A DNA stretch of 64,000 bases from Hormiphora californensis (lineage: Eukaryota; Ctenophora; Tentaculata; Cydippida; Pleurobrachiidae): contig CM035355.1 in NCBI GenBank assembly GCA_020137815.1, positions 1,287,963 to 1,351,962 of the forward strand, given 5' to 3'. Below are positions 11,834 to 45,687 of this stretch, piece after piece. Every line of letters begins with the position of its first letter. Positions within the stretch are counted from its first letter, which is position 1. The translations under genes were made by a program, and so were the position numbers. Below the pieces are notes generated by a model, which was not told the DNA's origin, searched no databases, and saw only the letters and a program-made list of their open reading frames with translations.

Positions 11834-13232
11834 CCGTAATCTGGGGTAACTTTGTTTTGCAGGGTAACTTTGGACACTTTCAAAATTTGGCTTTAGTCCA
11901 AAATTACCAACCGATAACGACAGATTTGGCATAATTTTCGGGTGTACAAGTAATTGACCCACAAATGTCTAACTAACGATACAATTATTTTTTTCAATTC
12001 TATGCTAATTAGCTCCTAATTAGGGGCAAACATAATTGATGTCAAAATCGCTAAAAATGTTCAAATCAAAATGGGTACCATAGATTTGACCGGGCTAATG
12101 ACCGAATCAAGTTTGCTCCATAGAGTGGAAGGGTTTCGATCAAATAACTCGGGGCACCATTTTTCAAACCCGATCAATTACTTTAATTGAGGCTAATAGG
12201 GGTGGCTAATGTTACCCCACCATTTTTTGAATTTTGGGGTAACTTTGGACGGGGTGCCAAAGTTACCCCACACTATAGGTTTTGAACTTTTGATGTCTGT
12301 AGAGTTGCCTTAGACCCTCTCTGAATTGTTTAGGGCCATATAACCGATATTCAGCCCACTCCACGCCCATTTCCATCCATCTATTCGATAGGTTAGTGAA
12401 AAAAAACTAGGATTTGGGACTATTTTATGGAGCTAAATCACAGAAATCCGGCCTGAAGCCCATGAAACTTCAAATAATTTGGTGTTCCTCATCCATCTTG
12501 TAGCTTTTTAGATGGTATTGGATCTCTAGGCGAGTGTTCTAGTTCTTGTAGACAATCTATGCAGGAGCACAGGTACCAAAACTCGTTTATTTAGCCAGTA
12601 CCCATAAATAGACCACTTCCTGTCTATCCAATTCAGCAAAAAGAACTAACACACTCGCCTAGAGGGCCAATACCATCTACCAAACTACAGGATGGATAAG
12701 GGACCCCAAATTACTGAAGTTTGATGGGTTTCATGCCGGATGTGGCAACCTTAAATCAAGTCTGATTGAGCTGAAATTTTATTTGGTGGCTAGTTTCATC
12801 ATTCCTCACACCCAAAAAAATTGAGTCGACATCAACAATTTTTTTTGAAATCATGGGGCGTTTGGCTTACCTTATTGTTCTTTTTTAATTTATTGACCCC
12901 ATTTAAACATTTTAGGTTCATTTATTTATCATTGCAAAATGTTCGGATTTATGTTTGTTTCAATATTACTATCGTGGGGTAACTTTGGACGGGTGTCCAA
13001 AGTTACCCCACCCTCATTCCAAAGTTACCCCATGCCCTAAAACCCCACCTACACTAAAATACAGGTTAATTAATGTAATTAAATGAGAGGGGACCAAAAA
13101 TTTCACTAGTTATATCTGGTGTACTAGGTCTGGAACGGGATTATTTGGTTCAAAAATTTTCGAGTGTGGTTCTGGCAAGGAGTTATTTTAGGAGAACGCT
13201 AAAAAGTGGTACAAAGTTACCCCAACTTACGG
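11834..13232. mobile_element. 1.4-kb TA-flanked foldback element
   Basis: The left end CCGTAATCTGGGGTAACTTTG is answered at the right by its near complement CAAAGTTACCCCAACTTACGG, with TA on both sides (11832-11833, 13233-13234). Internal palindromic words of the form GGGGTAACTTTGGAC/GTCCAAAGTTACCCC occur near 12235-12270 and 12975-13010. A further inverted pair lies at about 12495-12545 and 12650-12705. No transposase frame is present, so it is non-autonomous. Confidence 0.8.
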
Positions 13233-13692
13233 TATAGTATATACCGAATGTGCCAAGTAATCAACTTCCTAGATAATAATTTAGTTCAGCTCCCTAACTA
13301 AATCTCTCTAACTAAATCTAACTAAATCTACCCCTCCATAATAATAATAATATTGCACACCTGCACATGTTCACACCCTTTTTGCCCTTTGTGTAAGACC
13401 ACATGGGACCAGGAGAGTCTCTTTCTAGTCGCCAGACTAAACGTTCCAATGGTGGGGATGTGACTGTTATGTGGGGTGAAACTTATAGCCTGTTAGATCG
13501 TAGAGAGAAAGAGGAAAGAGACAAGACATATAGCAAGAGCGAGAGAAAGAGAGAGAGAGAGACGACTAGATGAAGTCAGAGAGATAGACTCGCAGTAATC
13601 TATGAGGATATCATGAAATCTCTGGACCTCGGTTATTCAATCTATGTATAACACTGGCGAGATTCTGTCTGATTCCCTCAGATGAGGCTATG

Positions 13693-13694
<2 letters not shown>
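13233..13694. other. No recognisable gene
   Basis: Unique sequence with a GA-rich stretch near 13505-13565. I see no exon or RNA gene. Confidence 0.5.

Positions 13695-13782
<88 letters not shown>
13695..13782. repeat. (CT)n microsatellite
   Basis: A pure CT run directly upstream of the 23-bp minisatellite. Confidence 0.95.
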
Positions 13783-13784
<2 letters not shown>

Positions 13785-13884
13785 TTTTCATCTCATCACC
13801 TCACTCTTTCCATCATTGTCTTTGGCCTCATTCAACATTAAACATACCCATTCTTCAAAACATTATTGTTTGCTGAACGTTCCT

Positions 13885-14430
13885 TTATTTGGTTACATCC
13901 CAAATGTTGCTTTAGGCACATCCAAATTCCCAAGTGTTGCTGTGGTTATATCCAAAGTGTTGCTGTGGTTACATACCAAGTGTTGCCTTAGGCACATCCA
14001 AATTCCCAAGTGTTGCTGTGGTTTCATTCAGAGTGTTGCTGTGGTTATATCCAAAGTGTTGCTGTGGATACATCCAGAGTGTTGCTGTGGTTACATACCA
14101 AGTGTTGCTGTGGTTATATCCAAAGTGTTGCTGTGGTTATATCCAGAGTGTTGCTGTGGTTACATCTACAGTGTTGCTGTGGTTACATACCAAGTGTTGC
14201 TGTGGTTACATCCAGAGTGTTGCTGTGGTTACATCCAGAGTGTTGCTGTGGTTACATACCAAGTGTTGCTGTGGTTACATACCAAGTGTTGCTGTGGTTA
14301 CATACCAAGTGTTGCTGTGGTTATATCCAAAGTGTTGCTGTGGTTACATACCAAGTGTTGCTGTGGTTACATCCAGTGTGTTGCTGTGGTTACATACCAA
14401 GTGTTGCTGTGGTTACATCTACAGTGTTGT
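13885..14430. repeat. 23-bp minisatellite, about 24 units
   Basis: The unit is GTGTTGCTGTGG followed by TTACATACCAA or close variants (TATATCCAAA, TACATCCAGA, TACATCTACA). Because 23 is not a multiple of 3 and the unit lacks stops in every frame, all three forward frames stay open and look like a Cys/Val/Leu-rich repeat protein. I treat those frames as artefacts. Two early units carry a CTTAGGCACATCCAAATTCC variant. Confidence 0.9.
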
Positions 14431-14709
14431 TCCTATCCGGTTACCTTTATTTCACAACCCTCTAGAACCCTTCCAGCTTCCTGTGCGAATTTGACTCCAG
14501 TATTTATACTGCTCTTATCTATTCACCTGGCTACTGCGCTAGCAGGACTCGTGTCTCATGTCCTTTCCATATTTTACTGCCCCTGGTTGTTATGTTCTAA
14601 CCCTCCTTTACATTTGTAACACAGTCTAGCTAAGCAAGCCCCTGGTACATTTGTTTAGTGGATTCCCACAAAAGTGACACGGTGACAAATTGTTTTTTAG
14701 TTGCTTATA

Positions 14710-14881
14710 CAGTCGGACCCCGATTTAGGGACACCCTCGGGGGAAAGGCTCTTGTCCACTAAATCGGGGTGTCTACTACTAAATCGGGGTCAAATAAGGT
14801 CAATTTCCTAATCGGGGGAAAAAATCCTGTCCCTAAATCGGGGTGCCACTAAATCGGGGCCCCTAAATCGGGGTCCGACTG
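14710..14881. mobile_element. Small MITE, CAGTCGG family, copy 2
   Basis: Same termini as copy 1 with TA at 14708-14709 and 14882-14883. The inner word is CTAAATCGGGG instead of GTAAATCGGGG. Confidence 0.85.
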
Positions 14882-14883
14882 TA

Positions 14884-16570
<1,687 letters not shown>

Positions 16571-16579
16571 ATCTTCATT

Positions 16580-16819
16580 TTAGTTCGCCAACTTTTTAGC
16601 TCTCTCAAGTCTTAGAATATTCACTTTTGTCTCATTTTCGTTAAACTTCATTCTTATCTTCTTTACCGTTATGTGCCCAACAAAAGATAAGTCTTCCCCT
16701 CCTTCACACAACATGTAAGCTCGAATTTCACTCGAACAATGCTTCTCCGCTTCTCTGCTTCTCGTCGCCTCCATCATGTACTGGGCATATGACTGTGTCC
16801 AATTCCTCAAGTCCTCTTA
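16580..16819 (-). CDS. Candidate terminal exon on the minus strand
   Basis: Read on the minus strand, an AG at about 16820 is followed by an open frame of roughly 79 codons. It is rich in Arg, Glu and Lys, begins Asp-Leu-Arg-Asn-Trp-Thr-Gln-Ser-Tyr-Ala and ends at a stop at 16580. Composition is protein-like and helix-forming. I do not recognise the family. If real, it ends a gene transcribed away from the DGK gene. Confidence 0.3.
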
Positions 16820-17619
16820 TAGGTAGGTCATCAAGTCCTAATATAAGGTTTATTTTGATATCGTGGCTTTGCTGATAGGTGTTTTGGTTTTCTGTATCTG
16901 CTAAAGAGTGCTATTTATATTAAAATATGTTGGTGGTAATTTTATATTTGTGTTTAGGAGTAGTCACATGCAACATGAAACCACGTGTACACACAATTCT
17001 ACACACTCACAGAGCCTTTTGTTGACCTGCTCTTCGTGTGCGTGTTGAGATTATATTTCTCTGTTTTTATCGTCTACTTTTATGAAGGAGCACTATTTTC
17101 AAGGCACGTGTGTTCACTAGAATGTACAGTTTTCTGTGTACAGTATGAAGGGCTGGCTAAAGAAAGTTCGCCGTTGTTTTTGTGCTGCGTGCTGTTGCTG
17201 TTCTAAGTGCCACTACCAGTATCAAGAATTGTAAGTGGGCAAACTGGAAATTGGGCAATAAACATATTCCATATTAAAATTAGAATATTTGGGCAACATT
17301 TTAAATACAAATTGCAAAGCAAGACACAAAACATGCATATCATGCCAAAACTTGACAAATTAGACAAATTGAAAACACATATTGTTTTTATGCGTTGTTT
17401 TATGCATGTTCAACAAACCAGCAACAAGCAGTGCAAAGCACGCAAAAAACCTCTGTGTGTGACACAGAACACCTCGAGTTGCTGCTGCAGTACATCTCTG
17501 TGTGTATGTGTACTCAAAGGCTAATTATACGACGCCGAATTATCACTCTACATTCCTTGTTTTGCCGTGTGTTGCTGCTCTGGAGCGTCCCCTGCTACAG
17601 TGTTGTATAACCTAGTGAC
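16820..17619. other. Upstream region of the DGK gene
   Basis: Unique AT-rich sequence between the minus-strand candidate exon and the proposed DGK start. I see no clear TATA element or other promoter motif. Confidence 0.4.
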
Positions 17620-33641
<16,022 letters not shown>

Positions 33642-33687
33642 CAGAAGGGCCATACATTATTAAACTGCGAATTTGTTGTGAGAGACT

Positions 33688-33744
33688 CTCAGAGAGAGAG
33701 GGGGGAGAGGAGAGAGAAGGAGATGAGAGAGCAAGAGAGAGGAG

Positions 33745-33776
<32 letters not shown>

Positions 33777-33815
33777 TAGAGAGAGCGAGAGAGAGAGAGA
33801 GAGAGAGGAGAGAGA

Positions 33816-33846
<31 letters not shown>

Positions 33847-33865
33847 GAGAGAGGAGAAGAGAGAG

Positions 33866-33897
<32 letters not shown>
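33688..33897. repeat. (GA)n microsatellite just after the DGK stop
   Basis: About 210 bp of GA-rich sequence, possibly in the 3' UTR. Confidence 0.95.
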
Positions 33898-33900
<3 letters not shown>

Positions 33901-34038
33901 TTGTTTGTGCGTGGTTCAAATGTAGATTTTTATTGGAGTTCTTTTAGCTACGTTAAATAATTGAATTATGTAAAACTGTACAGCAGAGATTGTTCAGCAG
34001 ATATACAATGCACATACATTTCCACAATTACCGTGCTC

Positions 34039-34225
34039 CTTGTAGTGGGAATACGGTGTCTGAATAATTCGGTATTTGACCATTACGGTTTCTGAAATAT
34101 ATATATGTATTTGAAATACATATATATTTCGGTATCACGTGTTGTCAATCTGGCGCTCTGATTGGTCTCGTCTTAACGTTTTTCACTGGTACCGTGTTGA
34201 ATCGATACTGTATTCTCACTACAAG
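34039..34225. mobile_element. Hairpin-centred MITE-like element
   Basis: The ends CTTGTAGTGGGAATAC and the near complement GTATTCTCACTACAAG enclose a perfect hairpin (GAAATATATATATGTATTT and complement, 34093-34129). No clear target duplication is found. Confidence 0.6.
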
Positions 34226-34660
34226 CACCCATGATACAGCCTGAAACTATATGATATCACTCAGTGATTGTCCATTGTATGACTACGTCTAGTTAAGCCC
34301 ATGTTATTCCTATTTAGTGTTTCAGCTGTTCTCCGTCAGTATTTTAGTGCAGAAGTGTCTTATAACCGAGAAAGAACGAGGACAAAGAAAGGAGGATGTT
34401 GCTATAAAATTATTGACCATTATCATATGATTATGTAAATGCAGAAAGTTTTGGGAAACTGTTATGGGTCATTTGATTTGCGATGTCTGACAAGCTGGGA
34501 GTGCACGTGTGTTAATGTGACACTGAATTAGAGTGAGAGAATTGAAATGTTCATTTGTAAATTTAACCAAAATTTAATGCTATAATTATGCATCACTCTT
34601 TAATTTAGGTATAAACCTTTTAACAAACACCGCTTATTATTTTGTTGGGGCAGTAAACAC

Positions 34661-34689
34661 CGCGCCCTCCGTCTATGAGACGGAGGGCG
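34661..34689. repeat. Perfect GC-rich hairpin
   Basis: GCGCCCTCCGTCT, a short loop, then AGACGGAGGGCGC. It has the shape of a strong RNA or DNA hairpin; no run of T follows on either strand that would make it a terminator-like site. Confidence 0.6.
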
Positions 34690-34824
34690 CAGAGCTTCTG
34701 AAGTGGCTCCCACGCGCGCAGATTTGATTGTGAGACTCGCTTGGCGCGGAAATAAACAAAATCATCTGCCGCGTGGTGCAGCGCAGCAATTCATCTCAAG
34801 CTCAAAACCAGAACGAACAAATTC

Positions 34825-35864
34825 GGTAAGTCGGAAGAACGTGTCCGTTTGTCTCATGAGGCCTCATGAGGCGCCTCATGAGACCTCATGAGGCACTCAT
34901 GAGGCGCCTCATGAGGCCTCATGAGACATTTTCAGCTGTTTTAGTGCCTCATGAGGCCTCATGAGACATCATGAGGCGCCTCATGAGGCCTCATGAGACA
35001 TGTGCCTCATGAGACACTGCTCATGAGGCCTCATGAGACATGTGCCTCATCCCGACTTTGTTTTGATGTCTCATGAGGCCTCATGAGCAGTTTTGACATG
35101 AGGCATGTCTCATGAGGCCTCATGAGGCATATCTCATGATACCTTAAAGTTAGTATAGCTATAGGATTAGGGTTAGGGTTAGGGTTAGGGTTAGAGTTAG
35201 GACCGGGTTTCGGTTCCAGTTAGGAGTACGAACCTAACCACTAAGCCCTAACCACTAAGCCTAGGGGTTAACCCCAACCAATAGGCGTAGGCCTAGAAGT
35301 CTATCCTTAACCCTAACAGTAACACTAACCCTAACCTTAATCCTAATACCAATATAAAGTTAGGGTTAGGATTAGTGTTTGGGTTAAGGATTGAACCCTA
35401 GGACTTGGACCTAGGTTTATCATATTGTCATAAAAGTTTGGGGTTAACCCCTAGGCCTAGTGGTTAGGCTCGTACCCCTAACTGGAACCGAAACCCGGTG
35501 CTAACTCTAACCCTAGCCTTAACCCTATGGCTATACTAACTCTAAGGTGTCATGAGATATGCCTCATGAGGCCTCATGAGACATGCCTCATGTCAAAACT
35601 GCTCATGAGGCCTCATGAGACATCAAAACAAAGTCGGGATGAGGCACATGTCTCATGAGGCCTCATGAGCAGTGTCTCATGAGGCACATGTCTCATGAGG
35701 CCTCATAAGGCGCCTCATGATGTCTCATGAGGCCTCATGAGGCACTAAAACAGCTGAAAATGTCTCATGAGGCCTCATGAGGCGCCTCATGAGTGCCTCA
35801 TGAGGTCTCATGAGGCGCCTCATGAGGCCTCATGAGACAAACGGACACGTTCTTCCGACTTACC
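34825..35864. mobile_element. 1.04-kb palindromic foldback with 8-bp duplication
   Basis: Ends GGTAAGTCGGAAGAACGTG and exact complement; flanks ACAAATTC at 34817-34824 and 35865-35872. Each arm is packed with the self-complementary word CTCATGAGGCCTCATGAG and an inner (TTAGGG)-like run (35166-35192). An 8-bp duplication points to a hAT-type mover; the GG start is not the usual CAG, so the superfamily is open. Confidence 0.9.
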
Positions 35865-35872
35865 ACAAATTC

Positions 35873-36449
35873 ACCACTTTTTTAAATTTCGCTTTCCTGG
35901 TTTTGTCAAAAAATAAAAACATTGCCTTCCTTGGAATGCGCTGCAGCCCCCTCATGCGCGCACCCCCGCATATTATATTATAAGGGGCCTGCAACGTATG
36001 CCAATTGCCTTCCCACCATTTAGACCCCCGGTCCTCATGCTGGACGCCCGAAGTCTCGAAAAGCCAAATCCAAAGATCGATAACCCTACTTCCCAGTTCC
36101 ATCTTCCGGTCAGCTAATAACTAATTTCCATACTGCAGTACCCCATAACCTATCAGATTTCTTTAATGACTGAGATGAATGATATGGCCAGCGTTAAAAT
36201 CTGGGTGTTTTGGGAGTGCTGACAAACGGTTTTTAGGGTTAGGGCTAAAGTAGGGTTAGGGTTGGGGTTTGGTTTGGGGTTAGGCCTTGACATTCCCTAC
36301 CATATAAACTTTGAATCAGCCAAAACGATTGAGTGATTTGGCGGTTAGAGCCATTTTAGTGAATCAACTTTTTTTGGCAGTGTGCACCTGTAAACAGGCC
36401 TCAAAACACCCAGATCGTAACGGCGCCCAAATAATATGACCTCTACAGG
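35873..36449. other. Upstream of dystrophin-family gene, with a possible small MITE
   Basis: A TTAAAATCTGGGTGTTTTGG/CCTCAAAACACCCAGAT inverted pair encloses 36193-36421. Otherwise no feature is recognised. Confidence 0.45.
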
Positions 36450-42809
<6,360 letters not shown>

Positions 42810-42947
42810 GTAATACAGTGTTCATTCATTGGTACAGGCTTCAGTTTTGTAAAGTCAGTCAGACTTCTTTATGGAATCGATCCCAAATGTCAACTCAACT
42901 TCTTAGGATCTTACAAATTAACACACATTGATCCAATGTTATTTAGG

Positions 42948-43014
42948 GGAGAGATAGATTCATCCAGAGTGAAATAAATAAACTACCTCAGGCAGAGCAA
43001 GAAAAGCTAATGGT
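42948..43014 (+). CDS. Possible further dystrophin-family exon
   Basis: After TTATTTAG an open frame reads RFIQSEINKLPQAEQEKL, which looks helical as expected after the ZZ finger, and meets GTTTTG. Without splicing the frame stops near 43163. Position and composition are the only support. Confidence 0.3.
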
Positions 43015-43339
43015 TTTGTTCCTGTTCCGTAAAATAAATGTATACCTAGGAGGCTGTGCACGAATAAATACGTATTCTGTGTACATTGTACAATGTACAA
43101 ACCATGGGGTCAAGAAAGAGAGAGTGAGAAAAATAGAGAGCCCAGCTAGAGTGAGAGAGAGATAAATATAATATAGATAGAGAGTCAGAGAGAGATCTAG
43201 AATGCCATCATCCAATGTGCCCCACACACCCTCTCCACTTCTCCTCCTACATTTGTTACGTGTGTTGTACCTCACTATGCCATCTCTACCAGAAATTAAC
43301 CATGCCCGGTATCCTGAGAATGAAACAAGATCAGGCTCT

Positions 43340-43411
43340 GGATAGCAGTTATATTGGTGATAACTGTGGTTGGGGCTCTGTTCCTGGTGACTACCAGCAA
43401 GATCAATAACA
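43340..43411 (+). CDS. Possible alternative first exon with a membrane anchor
   Basis: An open frame encodes IAVILVITVVGALFLVTTSK and INNK, a clear transmembrane helix with a basic end. It meets a GC-type donor (AAG before GCAAGG) in phase 0, which could join to VEDRP at 43721. No in-frame ATG is visible unless one base is missing near 43339, where ATG at 43277 would give a short tail before the helix. Confidence 0.35.
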
Positions 43412-43630
43412 AGGCAAGGGCCTATACACTCGGACAAGTACAGGGTCAAGGATATGAAGGTGGGGGGAGAGAGCTGCAGTTGCTGGCAGTGCAATATAGT
43501 AGGAGCCATGGGAATATATGTGCTGTGATTTGTGTGATTTATTGGTTACGAAATTATCCCGCAGATAAGTGGTTATTTCGTGATCCATGAGTGCTTTTAG
43601 TGGTTGAGCTCTACAGAACCAATCAAAATA

Positions 43631-43917
43631 ATGCTCGCTGCAACCATGATTATTATAGCTGCTACCATTTCACCATACTACACTTTGATTCTCTCTAACA
43701 TCCTCCCTATTGATAATCAGGTTGAAGATAGACCGATGTATACGGGAGGTGGATTTAATGAGTTTGTCGGGCTAAATGAGAGTGACCCCCACGGACCTAA
43801 ACTGATAAATGTAAAGCACGTGTCTAAATCAAAGAAGGACGGTGGCAAATCTGTTGATGATGATTTTCTTGTTTTTGAAGCAAAAGTGGAGATTTTAGGG
43901 AATATCATGCATTACAG
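43631..43917 (+). CDS. ABHD14: ABHD14-like exon 1
   Basis: First in-frame ATG at 43631 gives a membrane helix, then DRPMYTGGGFNEFVGLNES and a Lys/Asp-rich stretch to MHYR. Donor AG before GTATTA, phase 2. An internal acceptor (AATCAG at 43720) would allow the upstream exon to be used instead. Confidence 0.75.
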
Positions 43918-44984
43918 GTATTAAAAATATCTTAAAACTTTTTGCTACCAGCACAAATATGCAAACTCCTAGTCCTATTATTCCAGTTTTGTTATGCTCT
44001 TCTCACCAAGTAAAAACTACTATTCTTTCATCAGAGAGGCAAGTAACGGTTGGATTCCTAAGGCCAATGTCATGCTATTTACCGGTCAACACTTCACAAC
44101 CTCCATATGGAACGATATTGGGACCATGGAGGATCTTGCCTCGCTGGGGTACAGAGTGGTGGCTCTGGAGCTACCTGGACATGGTCTGTCCCATGTGGAT
44201 CCAGAACAGCAGATCAGAGTTGCAGAGTATATCAAACTGTTCATTCAGGTATGTGGAATAGGTTCTAGTTTTGATTCCTCTTCTTCTCAGATCTCAACTC
44301 AAATAACACCTTCAACTTATACCTTGGCAACATAATCGATCTCTCTATCAATACTCCCAACTTTCAGCATTTAGATCTCTACAGACCGGGTCTGGTGGTC
44401 TTATCTTGTGATGTTAGCAACTCAGATGTTATGGAATACTTCATCAGATACAGCAAAACTAGCCCTCTACTAAAGGGGTGAGTGCAGTTGGGAATGGTAC
44501 AATCTCTCTTTCCGAACTTTGTGCTGTTCAGATCGTTTCAACCCCATTAACCCCCCCCCCTCCCCCCATACCCCCAATTATTGACTCCACCCCTCCTCCT
44601 CCAGGTTGATAGTTATTGACGCTGCTGCTGAGCAGTTTACCAGCCAAGACAGGGTCCTTGGTGCCTCCATCGAATCCCAAACTCTCTTTCTCTGCGGAGG
44701 AACGTGAGTTTACAGATCCCTAGTTCCTTCCATAATAACCTTCTGTAACCACTACTTTTTACTGTACAACCTGATTGCTGGTATAAATCCAAAAAACCTC
44801 TTTATTCTGCAGAGATAATGATTGCCAGACGAGTGCCAATGATTGGGCCCGGAACATTCCAAATTCTCGTGTTCACGCCTTCTCTAATGCCTATAGAGAG
44901 TTCTACAATGGGGATCCAGTAGTTTTTAATACGATTTTGAAGCGGTTCTTGGAGTACGTGTCAGCGAGACCAGTACAAGCTTAA
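43631..44984 (+). CDS. ABHD14: ABHD14-like alpha/beta-hydrolase-fold protein, probable pseudoenzyme
   Basis: Five exons (43631-43917, 44036-44248, 44368-44477, 44605-44703, 44813-44984) join in consistent phase. An N-terminal hydrophobic helix (LAATMIIIAATISPYYTLIL) suggests a signal anchor as in ABHD14A. Next come strand/loop LFTGQHFTTSIWNDIGTME (compare LLHGIRFSSETWQNLGTL), LGYRVVALELPGHG, then a VVLSCDVSNSD elbow, a LIVIDAAAEQ strand, LFLCGGTDNDC and a C-terminal helix. By alignment with ABHD14B the nucleophile Ser is Asp (CDV), the acid is retained and the His position is Tyr. A hydrolase or lysine-deacylase reaction is therefore unlikely; the role is unknown. The family match is firm and the loss of activity is inferred. 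Confidence 0.82.
44036..44248 (+). CDS. ABHD14: ABHD14-like exon 2
   Basis: Encodes ASNGWIPKANVMLFTGQHF and LGYRVVALELPGHGLSHVD. Acceptor CTTTCATCAG, donor CAG before GTATGT. Confidence 0.88.
44368..44477 (+). CDS. ABHD14: ABHD14-like exon 3, altered nucleophile elbow
   Basis: Encodes HLDLYRPGLVVLSCDVSNSD, then VMEYFIRYSKTSPLLKG. The SPSLSG elbow of ABHD14B corresponds to SCDVSN here. Donor GG before GTGAGT. Confidence 0.88.
44605..44703 (+). CDS. ABHD14: ABHD14-like exon 4
   Basis: Encodes LIVIDAAAEQFTSQDRVLG, then SQTLFLCGGT. Acceptor CTCCTCCAG, donor AC before GTGAGT, phase 2. Confidence 0.88.
44813..44984 (+). CDS. ABHD14: ABHD14-like last exon
   Basis: Encodes DNDCQTSANDWARNIPNSRV, then a segment with NAYREFYNGDP and helix ILKRFLEYVS; stop TAA at 44982-44984. 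The GAGH motif carrying the catalytic His in ABHD14B aligns with SNAY. Confidence 0.88.
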
Positions 44985-45685
44985 ACTTGTGTGGTGGACT
45001 ATATTGTATCGGAACTATTGGGTTGTGTGGGGGGTCAGAATCTTTCAGGGCTGTTCAGACAATTGTTTTGTTGGAAATGGGAGGGGGGCGTATTCATATT
45101 GTAACGTTTGTCTGAGTTGTTTTTTTTTCAGATGATAAAACGAGCTTATTCATCGCCTACCACTTAGCTTGGCTTAGTTAATCGCAAAAGTTCAATCTGG
45201 CCGCCATCATCACGCCCATTTCCACGTTTGGCGTCTTCTGGAGCGAGTTATTGCGTCTGAAAGTTGGTGATGGAACGCGCGATGACGATACTGTGATCTG
45301 TCCCGCGCAAACTTTTCCCACGCTGGTCTCAAGACGGGGCGCGCTTTTCCAACACGCGCATCACTCAGTTTAAAACCGCGCGCTGGCATGGTTTTAAAAT
45401 TGTCAGATTTAAAAAACTCAATTTTGAGTTTTGCCAAAATTGAAAATCAAAAGTTTTTGCTAAGATCTTGTCCACTTTGCACTGTTTGCTGATTGTATAG
45501 GCTTATGCTAATATCAAGTGAAGTATTGTCAGACTATCTGCTATTTTATTAGTTTTAACAAGGCTCAAATTTCGCTGGGATCGTGAATGTTTCACCCGTT
45601 GTATGTGCCATAAGGGTCACTGAGGTGATAGACCAGTGTGTTTTGTGAAAAGAGCTCTCTTTTTATAACCCACATTATAAATCTA
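44985..45685. other. 3' flank of the ABHD14-like gene
   Basis: No gene is recognised. GC-richer sequence near 45280-45385 contains repeated CGCGC words. Confidence 0.5.
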
Positions 45686-45687
45686 TA

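Noticed and set aside
13885-14430. CRISPR-like array
   Set aside because: Units abut directly with no unique spacers, and the genome is eukaryotic.
13690-14619. Long Cys/Val/Leu repeat protein
   Set aside because: It is the translation of a CT microsatellite and a 23-bp minisatellite that is open in all three frames; no start context or splice support.
35160-35195. Interstitial telomere or chromosome end
   Set aside because: The TTAGGG-like units are few, imperfect and mirrored inside a mobile foldback.
36181-36430. Confident MITE call
   Set aside because: One inverted pair only, mismatched, with no target duplication; mentioned only as a possibility.
43081-43098. GTACATTGTACAATGTAC palindrome as an operator
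   Set aside because: A similar run occurs at 23470-23500 as simple GTACATT repeats; more likely microsatellite-like than regulatory.
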